Positions 53,830-64,000 of a stretch of 64,000 nt of DNA are shown in pieces. Every line of letters starts with the position of its first letter. The first letter of the stretch is position 1. Position numbers and translations under genes: made by a program. The notes beneath the pieces were generated by a model. That model was not told where the DNA came from, searched no databases, and was given only the letters and a program-made list of their open reading frames with translations. Source of the stretch: Burkholderiales bacterium (GTDB taxonomy: Bacteria > Pseudomonadota > Gammaproteobacteria > Burkholderiales > Burkholderiaceae_F); contig JADCGS010000024.1 in NCBI GenBank assembly GCA_020248865.1, positions 1 to 64,000 on the forward strand, written 5' to 3'.

Positions 53830-55479
53830 ATGAAGCCTGCCCGGATTCTTCGTTTCTGCCTGTGCGCCCTTGGTCTGTCGCTGGCCGCCGCCAGCGCGCA
53901 GCAGCCAGCCGAGGTGGCCGCATCGGCTGCCGCACCGGCTGCCGCATCGGCTGCCGCGCCGGACGCCAGAACGGACGCCGAAGCACTGCCGGCGGTCTCG
54001 ACGCCCCCCGCCACCGACCCGCTTGGCAATCTGCTGCGGGAAGTGTCTCCGGCCATGGCCATGACCGGACCGGTGCCGCTGGCGCCGCCGCCGGGCACCC
54101 CGGGCGAGGCACGCCCCCACCACGACCCCAGCATCAACCTGTGGGAGCGCATCCGCCGCGGCTTTGCGATGCCCGACCTCACCGGGCCGCGGGTGACGGC
54201 GGCCACCCGCTGGTACGCGAGCCAGGGCCAGTACCTGGACCGCATGACCGCGCGCGCCAGCCTCTATCTGTTCCATATCGTCGAGGAGATCGAGAAACGC
54301 GGCATGCCAACCGAACTGGCGCTGCTGCCGTTCGTCGAGAGCGCCATGCAGCCGGAAGCGGTGTCGCATGCCAAGGCGGCCGGGCTGTGGCAGTTCATCC
54401 CCTCCACCGGCAAGATCTACTCGCTCGAGCAGAACCTGTGGAAGGACGAGCGGCGCGACGTGATCCACTCCACCCGCGCCGCGCTCGACTACCTGCAGAA
54501 GCTGTACGGCGACTTCGGCGACTGGCATCTGGCCCTGGCCGCCTACAACATGGGCGAGGGCGGGCTGGCGCGTGCCATCGAGCGCAACCGCCGGGCCCGC
54601 CAGCCGACCGACTATTCGAGCCTGCGCATTCCGCTGGAGACGCAGGGCTACGTGCCCAAGCTGCAGGCGGTCAAGAACATCGTGCGCGAGCCGGCGCGCT
54701 TCGGCATCGAGCTGGCCGACATCCCCAACGAGCCGTACTTCGTGGTGGTGCCCAAGACGCGCGACATCGACCTGGGCACCGCGGCGCGGTTGGCGCAGAT
54801 GCCGATGGACGAGTTCCGCGCGCTCAATCCGTCGTTCAACCGGCCGGTGATCCCGGGTGTCCTGCAGCCCAACATCCTGCTGCCGGCCGACCGGGCCGAG
54901 ATCTTCACCGGCAACCTGGCCGCCTGGGAGGCCACCGGCCAGCCGCTTGCCAGCTGGACCGGCTACACGCTGCAGCCCGGCGAGACCCTGGCGCAGGTCG
55001 CGCGCCGCGCGGGCGTGAGCGAAGCGCAACTGCGCGAGGCCAACCGCGTGCCGCCGCGCTTCCGGCTCGCGTCCGGCTCCACCATCCTGATCCCGCGCGA
55101 CGAGACGATGGCCGACGACATCCCGGCGGCGTTGGTCAATGCGTCGTTCGCGCTGCTGCCCGAGCACGCCAACCTGCGGCAGGTCACCTACCGGGTGCGC
55201 CGTGGCGACACCCTGCGCGCCGTGGCCGCACGCTGGAACGTCAGGCCCGAGGAGATCGTCGCCTGGAACAACCTGCGCGGCGAAACGCTGTTTGCCGGGC
55301 AGCGCCTGACGCTCACCGTGCCGCGGGCGCCGGCGCGCCCGGCGGCGGCCCCGCGCGCCGCGCAACCGCGGCAGCCGGCCGCGGCGCCGGCCACCGCGTC
55401 CTCCGGTTCAAGCCCAACGCGCCCCGGCGCCGCGGCTGCGGCGCGGCCGGTGGCCCACACCGGCGCGCGACCGCATTAG
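53830..55479 (+). CDS. mltD: Membrane-bound lytic murein transglycosylase D-like, two LysM domains
   Basis: 549 aa. Signal peptide ([24 protein letters not shown]), Ala-rich linker, then an SLT family 1 domain (about 140-280) with the catalytic Glu in [28 protein letters not shown] and [11 protein letters not shown]. Two LysM modules follow: [18 protein letters not shown] (about 378-425) and [18 protein letters not shown] (about 455-500). The C-terminus is Ala/Pro-rich. It cleaves the MurNAc-GlcNAc bond of peptidoglycan in the periplasm. Unlike E. coli MltD no clear lipobox Cys is seen at the cleavage site. Confidence 0.9.
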   Translation: MKPARILRFCLCALGLSLAAASAQQPAEVAASAAAPAAASAAAPDARTDAEALPAVSTPPATDPLGNLLREVSPAMAMTGPVPLAPPPGTPGEARPHHDPSINLWERIRRGFAMPDLTGPRVTAATRWYASQGQYLDRMTARASLYLFHIVEEIEKRGMPTELALLPFVESAMQPEAVSHAKAAGLWQFIPSTGKIYSLEQNLWKDERRDVIHSTRAALDYLQKLYGDFGDWHLALAAYNMGEGGLARAIERNRRARQPTDYSSLRIPLETQGYVPKLQAVKNIVREPARFGIELADIPNEPYFVVVPKTRDIDLGTAARLAQMPMDEFRALNPSFNRPVIPGVLQPNILLPADRAEIFTGNLAAWEATGQPLASWTGYTLQPGETLAQVARRAGVSEAQLREANRVPPRFRLASGSTILIPRDETMADDIPAALVNASFALLPEHANLRQVTYRVRRGDTLRAVAARWNVRPEEIVAWNNLRGETLFAGQRLTLTVPRAPARPAAAPRAAQPRQPAAAPATASSGSSPTRPGAAAAARPVAHTGARPH

Positions 55480-55585
55480 CCATCGGCCAGCCGCGCCCGC
55501 CGCAGCCGGCGCCACAATGGCGCACCCGCAGCGGCGCGCCGCCGACCCGACCCCCACCGACCACCCGACTGCGCAAGGACGCTTC

Positions 55586-56380
55586 ATGGGCTTTCTCTCC
55601 GGCAAACGCATCCTGATCACCGGCCTGCTGTCCAACCGCTCCATCGCCTACGGCATCGCGCGGGCCTGCCGGCGCGAGGGCGCCGAGCTGGCTTTCACTT
55701 ACGTGGGCGAGCGCTTCGAGGGACGCATCCGCGAATTCGCGCAGGAGCTCGGCTCCGAGCAGGTGTTCCCGTGCGACGTCGGCGACGACGCGCAGATCGC
55801 AGCACTCGCGCAGGACCTGGGCGCGCGCTGGGACAGCCTCGACGGGCTGGTGCACTCGATCGGCTTTGCGCCGCGCGAGGCCATCGCCGGCGACTTTCTC
55901 GACGGGCTGACGCGCGAGAACTTCCGCATCGCGCACGACATTTCGGCCTACAGCTTTCCGGCGCTGGCCAAGGCGCTGCTGCCGCTGATGGAGGGCCGGC
56001 CGGGGGCGCTGCTGACCCTGACCTACCTGGGCGCCGAGCGCGTGGTGCCGGCCTACAACACGATGGGCCTGGCCAAGGCCTCGCTCGAGGCGAGCGTGCG
56101 CTACCTGGCGGCCAGCCTGGGGCCGCGCGGCCTGCGCGTCAATGGCATCTCGGCCGGCCCGATCAAGACGCTCGCCGCCGCCGGCATCAAGGGCTTCTCG
56201 CGCATGCTCGACTACAACGAGAAGGTCGCGCCGCTGCGCCGCAACGTCACCATCGACGAGGTCGGCAACACGGCGGCCTTCCTGCTCAGCGACCTGGCCT
56301 CCGGCATCACCGGCGAGATCACCTACGTCGACGGCGGCTTCAACGCCGTGGCGATGGCCGACCTCGGCGAGGCGAGCTAG
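55586..56380 (+). CDS. fabI: Enoyl-[acyl-carrier-protein] reductase (NADH)
   Basis: 264 aa short-chain dehydrogenase fold. FabI features: [25 protein letters not shown] at the N-terminus, HSIGFAPRE, catalytic Tyr147, Tyr157 and Lys164 in [23 protein letters not shown], and the C-terminal [10 protein letters not shown]. It catalyses the last reduction of each fatty-acid elongation cycle. Gly at the GFAP position and the overall sites look like triclosan-sensitive FabI. The start at 55586 (AAGGA about 8 nt upstream) is preferred over 55517. Confidence 0.95.
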   Translation: MGFLSGKRILITGLLSNRSIAYGIARACRREGAELAFTYVGERFEGRIREFAQELGSEQVFPCDVGDDAQIAALAQDLGARWDSLDGLVHSIGFAPREAIAGDFLDGLTRENFRIAHDISAYSFPALAKALLPLMEGRPGALLTLTYLGAERVVPAYNTMGLAKASLEASVRYLAASLGPRGLRVNGISAGPIKTLAAAGIKGFSRMLDYNEKVAPLRRNVTIDEVGNTAAFLLSDLASGITGEITYVDGGFNAVAMADLGEAS

Positions 56381-56464
56381 CTGCCTGCGCCCGGCCCGCA
56401 CCCGGCCCGCACCCGGCCTGCGCCCACCTCCCGCCCGCCTCACACCCGGTCCGCGCTCCCGCCG

Positions 56465-57430
56465 ATGCCCCGCCCCACCCGGCCGCGCGTGGCGCTGGTC
56501 ACGCCCTACGGTGCACGCACCAACAACGGCAACTGGCACACCGCCGCCCGCTGGGCGCGCTTTCTCGCGCCGCTGGCGCAGGTGCAGCTGTGCACGCGCT
56601 GGGACGGCGGCGCGGCCGACACGCTGATCGCCCTGCACGCGCGCCGCTCGGCCGACAGCATCGCCGCCTTTGCGGCCGCCCACCCGCAGCAACCGCTCAT
56701 CGTGGTGCTGACCGGCACCGACGTGTACCGCGACATCGACCGCGACCCGGCGGCGCAGCGCTCGCTGCAGCAGGCCACGACGCTGGTGGCGCTCAACGCG
56801 CTGGCGCCGCAGCGCTTGCCGCCGCCGCTGCGCGCCAAGGCGGTGCTCATCCCGCAGTCGGCGCGCGCGCTGGCGCCAGGGCGCAAGGTGCAGCGGTACT
56901 TCGACGTGGCCATCGTCGGCCACCTGCGGCCGGAGAAGAACCCGCAGCTCGTCTGGCGCGTGGCCGCGCAACTGCCCGCCGATACCCACATCCGCCTCTG
57001 GCATGCCGGCGCCGCCCTCGATGCGGCGCTGGGCCGGCAGGCGCGCGCCGCCGCGCGCGCGCAGCCGCATTACCGCTGGCTCGGCAACCTGCCGCGAGCG
57101 CAGGCGCGCCAACTGATGCGCCGCTGTCATCTGCTGCTGCATCCGTCGCACATGGAGGGCGGGGCGCAGGCGGTCATCGAGGCGGTGACGGCGCACACGC
57201 CGGTGCTGGCCAGCCGCATCGACGGCAACGTGGGCCTGCTCGGCGCCGGCTACGGCGGCTACTTCGCGCCCGACGACGCCGATCAGGCCACCGCGCTGCT
57301 GCTGGCCGCCGCCCACGCGCCACGACTGCTGGCACGCCTGGCGCGCCAGTGCCGCCAGGCGGCGCGCGAGTTCAGTCCGGCGCGCGAGGCCGCCCGCGTG
57401 CGCGCCCTGCTGGCGCCGCTGCGGCGATAA
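56465..57430 (+). CDS. senB: Selenosugar synthase SenB-like glycosyltransferase
   Basis: 321 aa GT4-type glycosyltransferase. The N-terminal VALVTPYGARTNNGNWHTAARWARFLAPLAQVQLCTRWDGG resembles the TIGR04348/SenB group. C-terminal donor-site region: VGHLRPEKNPQLVWRVA...YRWLGNLPRAQARQLMRRCHLLLHPSHMEGGAQAVIEAV, with the EGGAQAVIEA sugar-nucleotide motif. In selenoneine biosynthesis SenB joins selenophosphate to UDP-GlcNAc to make a selenosugar. The adjoining selD, 30 nt downstream, supports this. SenA is not in the window. If the SenB call is wrong it is a related GT4 enzyme. Confidence 0.8.
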   Translation: MPRPTRPRVALVTPYGARTNNGNWHTAARWARFLAPLAQVQLCTRWDGGAADTLIALHARRSADSIAAFAAAHPQQPLIVVLTGTDVYRDIDRDPAAQRSLQQATTLVALNALAPQRLPPPLRAKAVLIPQSARALAPGRKVQRYFDVAIVGHLRPEKNPQLVWRVAAQLPADTHIRLWHAGAALDAALGRQARAAARAQPHYRWLGNLPRAQARQLMRRCHLLLHPSHMEGGAQAVIEAVTAHTPVLASRIDGNVGLLGAGYGGYFAPDDADQATALLLAAAHAPRLLARLARQCRQAAREFSPAREAARVRALLAPLRR

Positions 57431-57460
57431 TCGGCCACGTTGGCCGCCCAGGAGTTCCCG

Positions 57461-58510
57461 ATGAACGCCCCCGAGTCCCCCAAGATCCGCCTGACTTCGT
57501 TCTCGCACGGTGGCGGCTGCGGCTGCAAGATCGCCCCCGGCGTGCTGTCGGAAATCCTGAAGAACGCCGGCGGCGTGGTGCCGCCGCAGTTGCTGGTGGG
57601 CATCGAGACGGCCGACGACGCCGCCGTCTACCAGCTCAACGACGAGCAGGCGCTGATCGCCACCACCGACTTCTTCATGCCGATCGTCGACGACCCGTTC
57701 GACTTCGGCCGGATTGCCGCCACCAACGCCATCTCCGACGTCTATGCGATGGGCGGCACGCCGATCATGGCGCTGGCCCTGCTGGCCATGCCGGTCAACC
57801 AGCTGCCGCTGGAGGTGATCCGCCGGATCATCGAGGGCGGCGAGTCGGTCTGCACCGCCGCCGGCATTCCGATCGCCGGCGGCCACACCATCGACTCGGT
57901 GGAGCCGATCTACGGCCTGGTGGCCCTCGGCCTGGTGCACCCGAAGAAGGTCAAGAAGAACTCCGATGCCCGCGCCGGCGACGTGCTGGTGCTCGGCAAG
58001 CCGCTCGGCGTGGGCGTGTACTCGGCGGCGCTCAAGAAGGAGCAGCTCGACGCGGCCGGCTACGCGCAGATGATCGCCAGCACGACCCAGCTCAACACGC
58101 CGGGCCGCTGGCTGTCCGACCTGGCCGGCGTGCATGCGCTGACCGACGTCACCGGCTTCGGTCTGCTCGGCCACCTGCTCGAGATGGCGCGCGGCGCGCG
58201 ACTGCATGCGCGCATCCGCTGGGCCGACGTGCCGCTGCTGCCCGGCGTGCAGGACCTGGCAGCGCAGGGCTTTATCACCGGCGCCTCGGGCCGTAACTGG
58301 GCCGGCTACGGTGCGCAGGTGCGGCTGCTGCGCGAAGACCCGGTCGCGCAGGCGCTGCTGACCGACCCGCAGACCTCCGGCGGCCTGCTGGTCGCCTGCA
58401 CGCCCGAGGCAGTCGACGCAGTGCTGCGCCGGTTCCACGCCGAGGGGTTCGAGCGCGCCACCGTGATCGGCGAACTCACGGCCGGCCCGGCCGGTGTGAC
58501 GGTCGAGTAG
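57461..58510 (+). CDS. selD: Selenide, water dikinase (selenophosphate synthetase)
   Basis: 349 aa PurM/SelD fold. The Gly-rich N-terminus HGGGCGCK holds the catalytic Cys20 and Lys23; further on is ADDAAVYQLNDEQALIATTDFFMPIVDDPFDFGRIAATNAISDVYAMGG with the Mg/ATP-binding Asp residues. It uses ATP and selenide to make selenophosphate. The start at 57461 has AGGAG at 7 nt; a TTG at 57440 is weaker. It serves SenB next door, and possibly selU- or selA-dependent pathways elsewhere. Confidence 0.93.
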   Translation: MNAPESPKIRLTSFSHGGGCGCKIAPGVLSEILKNAGGVVPPQLLVGIETADDAAVYQLNDEQALIATTDFFMPIVDDPFDFGRIAATNAISDVYAMGGTPIMALALLAMPVNQLPLEVIRRIIEGGESVCTAAGIPIAGGHTIDSVEPIYGLVALGLVHPKKVKKNSDARAGDVLVLGKPLGVGVYSAALKKEQLDAAGYAQMIASTTQLNTPGRWLSDLAGVHALTDVTGFGLLGHLLEMARGARLHARIRWADVPLLPGVQDLAAQGFITGASGRNWAGYGAQVRLLREDPVAQALLTDPQTSGGLLVACTPEAVDAVLRRFHAEGFERATVIGELTAGPAGVTVE

Positions 58511-58824
58511 AACCCGGCGGCGGCGCGCCTGCCCGGCTTGCCACCGTCCGCCTGCGGCCGGCGCCCTCGTCCCAGGCGACCTCGTGTCGGCAGCGCCCGC
58601 CGGCCGCCGGTGGCCCACTTCGCCACCGTCTTGTCCCTTCGCTACCGGCTCCCCCTTCGCCGCGGGCTCTGTCCTGCGCCACCGACCCCCGCCGCGGGTA
58701 CCCCGCGCAGGGGCCCCTTAGCGCGCTCGGGTGAGTGGCGCCGCGTCCACAAGTGCTGCGCGCACCGCGCCGGCCCGCATAATCGTGCTGTTTCAGCGCC
58801 CAACGAAGTCGCCTCCCGCCGCCC
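58511..58824. other. 314-bp gap without a recognised gene
   Basis: Lies between selD and the exporter adaptor gene. A CATAAT at 58777-58782 region could be a -10 for the exporter operon, without a clear -35. No double-glycine-leader peptide ORF was found here. Confidence 0.4.
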
Positions 58825-60081
58825 ATGCGCAAGCTGTTCCGCCAGGAAGCGATCGATGCGCAGCGCCAGAAAGCCCTGGGCGAGGTCTCCACCGCGCGCC
58901 CGGTGCCCGCCTGGATCTTCACGCTGCTGGCCGTCGGCATCGCCGGCGTGCTGATCGCCTTCGCGTTCCTGGGCGAGTACACGCGGCGCGAGCGGGTCGA
59001 GGGCTTTCTGGCGCTCGACACCGGCGCCGCGCGCATCCTCGCGCCGGAGGCCGGCACCCTGGTCGAGCTGCTGGTCAAGGAAGGCGACCCGGTCGAGGCC
59101 GGCGCGCCGATCGCGCGGCTGTCGAGCGAGCGCGGCACCGCCTCCGGCGCCACCGCCTCGGAGCTGGTGCAGCGCGAGCTCAAGGAGCGCCTGTCCACCG
59201 TGGACAGCGAGAAGGAGCAGGCGCGCCTGCTGGCGCAGCAGCAGGCCGAGGCCCTGCGCCGGCGCATCGGCGACCTGCAGAAGGAGATGGAACAGCTCGA
59301 CCTGGAGCTGCGCCTGGCGCTGGCGCGCGTGGAGTCGGCGCGCGAGGAGGTGCAGCGCACGCAGCGGCTGGTCGACGAGAAGTTCGTGTCCGACGTGGCG
59401 CTGATCGACAAGCGCAACGTGCTGCTCGACCAACAGAGCCGGCTCGCCGCGCTGCGGCGCCAGCGCTCCGGAATCGAGCGCGACCTGGGTGCGGCGCGCG
59501 CCGAGCTGCCCACCATCGAGACGCGCGCCCGCCAGACCGGGGAGCAACTGGCGCGGCAGCGCAGCGAGCTGCAGCAGGGCCTGGTGCAGGAAGAAACCCG
59601 CCGCAGCAACGTGCTGGTGGCGCCGGTGGCCGGGGTGGTCACCAACATCGCCATCGCGCGCGGCGAGTCGGTGGCCGCCGACATGCCGATCGCCACCATC
59701 CTGCCGCGCGGCAGCGGTCTGCACGTGCAACTGCTGGTGCCCACCCGCGCGATCGGCTTCGTGCAGCCCGGCAACGAGGTGGTGCTGCGCTACGACGCCT
59801 TTCCGTTCCAGCGCTTCGGCCAGCACCGCGGCACGGTCGAGCGCGTCGGCCGCAGCGTCTGGTCGGCCGGCGAGAAGATCGGGCCGGTGACCGTGCGCGA
59901 ACCGGTGTATCGCGTCGACGTGAAGCTCGAACGCCAGACCGTGAGCGCCGGCGGCCAGGAGATGCAGTTGATGCCCGGCATGCTGGTCGGCGCCGACATC
60001 CTGCAGGAAAAGCGCACCGTGTTCGAGTGGGTGTTCGAGCCGGTAATTGAGCTGCGCGCGCGGCTGGCGGGGGCCTCATGA
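58825..60081 (+). CDS. HlyD/CvaA-type membrane fusion protein for a peptide exporter
   Basis: 418 aa. One N-terminal membrane segment (VPAWIFTLLAVGIAGVLIAFAFL, about 27-49), a lipoyl half (GAARILAPEAGTLVELLVKEGDPVEAGAPIARL), a long coiled-coil hairpin (about 110-250) and the second lipoyl/beta-barrel half (VLVAPVAGVVTNIAIARGESVAADMP). This is the layout of CvaA/RaxA-like adaptors for C39-peptidase exporters. Its stop overlaps the 67-aa ORF (ATGA). Confidence 0.88.
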   Translation: MRKLFRQEAIDAQRQKALGEVSTARPVPAWIFTLLAVGIAGVLIAFAFLGEYTRRERVEGFLALDTGAARILAPEAGTLVELLVKEGDPVEAGAPIARLSSERGTASGATASELVQRELKERLSTVDSEKEQARLLAQQQAEALRRRIGDLQKEMEQLDLELRLALARVESAREEVQRTQRLVDEKFVSDVALIDKRNVLLDQQSRLAALRRQRSGIERDLGAARAELPTIETRARQTGEQLARQRSELQQGLVQEETRRSNVLVAPVAGVVTNIAIARGESVAADMPIATILPRGSGLHVQLLVPTRAIGFVQPGNEVVLRYDAFPFQRFGQHRGTVERVGRSVWSAGEKIGPVTVREPVYRVDVKLERQTVSAGGQEMQLMPGMLVGADILQEKRTVFEWVFEPVIELRARLAGAS

Positions 60082-60277
60082 ATCCCAGTCGCAGTGTTGC
60101 CACCAAGACCCCTTGGCACGGGTTGGGAGAACACGAGGGGGACAACGCTGCGCGTTGGCCGGTTGGCCGCGGTTGGCCTCCCCGGCAATGCCGGGGCCCC
60201 GTAGCCCCCTCGCTCGTCCATCAGCGGCCATGCCGCATGCCGGCGCAGTCCGAGGTACGCGCGCGCCGTTGGGACGA

Positions 60278-60281
<4 letters not shown>
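60078..60281 (+). CDS. 67-aa ORF coupled on both sides to exporter genes
   Basis: ATG sits in an ATGA overlap with the adaptor stop; its TGA overlaps the exporter's ATG in GAATGATG. Translation MNPSRSVATKTPWHGLGEHE... is basic, Trp/Pro-rich and has no signal peptide and no clear GG or GA leader for the C39 peptidase. A perfect CCCCGGCA/TGCCGGGG hairpin lies inside. It could be a translational bridge, an unusual substrate, or a non-coding ORF whose junctions fit by chance. Confidence 0.35.
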
Positions 60282-62395
<2,114 letters not shown>

Positions 62396-62537
62396 TCGAA
62401 GGCCGGCGCCGGGCTGGCTGCACCGCCCCCGTACCTTCGCACAAGGCGCACGAGGTGCGAGAGGCGCTCGAGGTGCGCCAGCAGCGAAGGACAGCGCAAT
62501 CCGCGCGGCGAACCCGCGCGGCGGGGCGACTCGGCGG

Positions 62538-64000
62538 TCAGATCCCGGCCAGGCCGCCCGAGTCCTTGGCCTGCTGCAGCGCCTCGGCGATCTTCCTGCG
62601 GGCGCGGATGAACGGCGAGTCCTGCGCGTCGACGCCGAGAAAGCCATCGAGGTCCGCGTGCTCGGCCGCCAGCCGCCGCACCAGGGCAATGAACCTGGTC
62701 GTCATGCCCGGGTCGAACTTGGTGCCCGCCGCGGCCTCGATCTCCTGCAGCGCGCGGTCGAAGGACAGCGCCGGTCGATACGGCCGGTCGTGGGTCATGG
62801 CGTCGAACGAGTCGACCAGCGCCACGATGCGGGCCGCCTCGGGGATCGCCTCCATAGCCAGCCCGTCCGCATAGCCCGACCCATCCCATTTTTCATGGTG
62901 ATGTCGCGCCACGTCGGCCGCCATCTGGATGTGCGGCAATCCGCTGCGTGCGAGCAGCTCGGCGCCGATGCTGGCGTGCCTCTGCACGAGCGACCGCTGG
63001 TCCGGATCGATCACGCCGCGCTTGGCGATGATCGCCTCCGGCACGCCGATCTTGCCGATGTCGTGCAGGCGCGCCGACATCTCGATCATGAAACAGGTGT
63101 CCTCGTCGTGCCCCAGCTCCGCGCCGAGCAGCGCCGACAGCTTGCCGACGCGGAAGACGTGCTCGCCGGACGGATCTTCGATCAGCTCTGCGGCGATCGC
63201 CTGACGCACGAGCAGGGCGGTCTGCGCAACGAAACGCTCCCGGTTCAGCGTTGCGTCCTGAGCGCCCGCCGCCGTCGTCGGCTGGACCTGCGCAACATCG
63301 AAGCCGAGGCGTTCCAGGTGCATCCGGTTGTGGACCAGCGCGCGCTCCTGCTGCGTCTTGCGGGTCACGTTGAGCAGTTCGCGCAGGTGGATCAGCGCCA
63401 GTTGCGGCTTGCCGGCGTAATCGTGGGCCTTGACCATCGCGATCAGGGCGTCGCGCAGCGAGAACTTGAACACCCGGGCCTGCTGCAGCGCCGACTGCAG
63501 CCGCGTCAGGCCGATGTCGGTCCTGCCGGCGTAGACCTCGTACAGGCCCTCGGCGATCATCGCAGCCTGCTCGGCTCGCTGCGAGTGCGAGCGGCTGGCG
63601 TAGTCGCGGGCGGCTTCGCAGTGCGCCTGCGCGGCCGCCAGATCGTCCAGTTCGAGCTGGAGCCGGGACAAGGTTGCCTCCACGTTTACCCGGTGCAGGA
63701 GCTCATTGGCCGACCCTGGCGACCCGAGCGCCTGCACGGCCGCGCCGGCGCTCCTCAGGCCGGTCGCAAAGTCTTCCGTGTGCAGCGAGGCCACCGCGAT
63801 GTTGCTCAGGGCCGGGCCGGTCAGCGGCTGCAGGGCGGGCTCCCGGCTGGCCAGGGCAAGGGTCCGGCGGAAGCAGCGGATGGCGTCCGCGTACTGCGCG
63901 GAGTACAGGAGGGACACGCCAAGGTTGTTCCACACCGATCCCTCGGCCAGCAGGTCCTGGGTCCGGTGCGCCAGGTCGAGCGCCGAGGCGTAGCACTCCA
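62538..64000 (-). CDS. TPR/HD-GYP protein, truncated by the window edge
   Basis: Stop at 62538. Open to the right edge with in-frame residues upstream of the GTG at 63935 (ECYASALDLAHRTQDLLAEGSV), so the true start lies beyond 64000. The N-terminal part is TPR-like helical repeats (LGVSLLYSAQYADAIRCFRRTLALA). The C-terminal part is an HD-GYP phosphodiesterase: HVFRVGKL, MSARLHDIGKIGVPE, QRHASIGAELL, HHHEKWDGSGY and DSFDAMTHDRPYRPA. The GYP motif reads GYA, a variation that leaves the metal ligands intact. It probably hydrolyses cyclic di-GMP, with the TPR as sensor or partner module. Confidence 0.88.
   Translation of the reverse strand, partial: ECYASALDLAHRTQDLLAEGSVWNNLGVSLLYSAQYADAIRCFRRTLALASREPALQPLTGPALSNIAVASLHTEDFATGLRSAGAAVQALGSPGSANELLHRVNVEATLSRLQLELDDLAAAQAHCEAARDYASRSHSQRAEQAAMIAEGLYEVYAGRTDIGLTRLQSALQQARVFKFSLRDALIAMVKAHDYAGKPQLALIHLRELLNVTRKTQQERALVHNRMHLERLGFDVAQVQPTTAAGAQDATLNRERFVAQTALLVRQAIAAELIEDPSGEHVFRVGKLSALLGAELGHDEDTCFMIEMSARLHDIGKIGVPEAIIAKRGVIDPDQRSLVQRHASIGAELLARSGLPHIQMAADVARHHHEKWDGSGYADGLAMEAIPEAARIVALVDSFDAMTHDRPYRPALSFDRALQEIEAAAGTKFDPGMTTRFIALVRRLAAEHADLDGFLGVDAQDSPFIRARRKIAEALQQAKDSGGLAGI

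Noticed and set aside
55313-58618. 1101-aa leftward open frame
   Set aside because: It runs antisense to fabI, senB and selD, which have complete motifs. Its own translation is low-complexity, the usual high-GC antisense artefact.
58538-58954. Bacteriocin precursor for the C39 exporter
   Set aside because: The frame overlaps the adaptor gene, lacks a double-glycine leader and is Arg/Pro-rich noise.

Overview
The window looks like chromosomal DNA of a high-GC purple phototrophic proteobacterium, most likely a betaproteobacterium of the Burkholderiales/Rubrivivax type. The evidence is a set of anaerobic bacteriochlorophyll and spheroidene-type carotenoid genes (crtE, crtF, bchE, bchJ, bchO, bchI, bchD), together with housekeeping genes in betaproteobacterial style (gloB-methyltransferase-rnhA-dnaQ, tRNA-Val-gltX-tRNA-Ala-tRNA-Glu, fabI, parC). 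No taxonomy search was possible, so the lineage is an inference.

Layout. 1-12.7 kb is one edge of a photosynthesis gene cluster. crtE-crtF and bchE-bchJ-bchO are leftward units, each with a TGT-N12-ACA (PpsR/CrtJ-type) operator or near-operator in front. They are interleaved with a DUF3422 protein plus a small membrane protein, an SbtA-type bicarbonate transporter with a divergent LysR regulator, and bchI-bchD. 12.7-23.2 kb holds a VOC protein, a parC operon (parC, a metallo-beta-lactamase-fold lipoprotein with a 15-bp tandem repeat in its signal region, a CopD-like protein), two exported proteins, an MFS transporter and a SulP-STAS-cNMP anion transporter. 23.8-33.7 kb holds a delta-60-repeat lipoprotein coupled to an exported GDPD-like protein, then a LacI regulator with a perfect 16-bp palindromic operator, a complete ABC importer and a class III phosphodiesterase. 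The last block looks like a phosphodiester uptake and hydrolysis system.

33.8-44.0 kb is a tRNA/gltX locus split by an 8.4-kb integrative element in the 3' end of tRNA-Val, bounded by a perfect 48-bp direct repeat. The element carries a tyrosine integrase, an AlpA/Xis-like protein, a zinc-finger/J-like protein, a DUF5906-type primase-helicase, a chain of tiny overlapping ORFs and one HK97-type major capsid gene. No portal, large terminase, protease, tail or lysis gene is visible, so it looks like a satellite or relic that supplies only a capsid. It also has a 35-bp inverted repeat followed by a diverged copy of the primase C-terminus. This is the strongest candidate for something undescribed.

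44.1-64 kb holds an acyl-CoA synthetase, a probable MITE filling the gap to convergent dnaQ, an RND efflux pair lying between dnaQ and rnhA, a methyltransferase, gloB, an MltD-like lytic transglycosylase, fabI, a SenB-like selenosugar synthase beside selD, a C39-peptidase ABC exporter with its membrane fusion partner and a coupled 67-aa ORF between them, and a TPR/HD-GYP protein running off the right edge.
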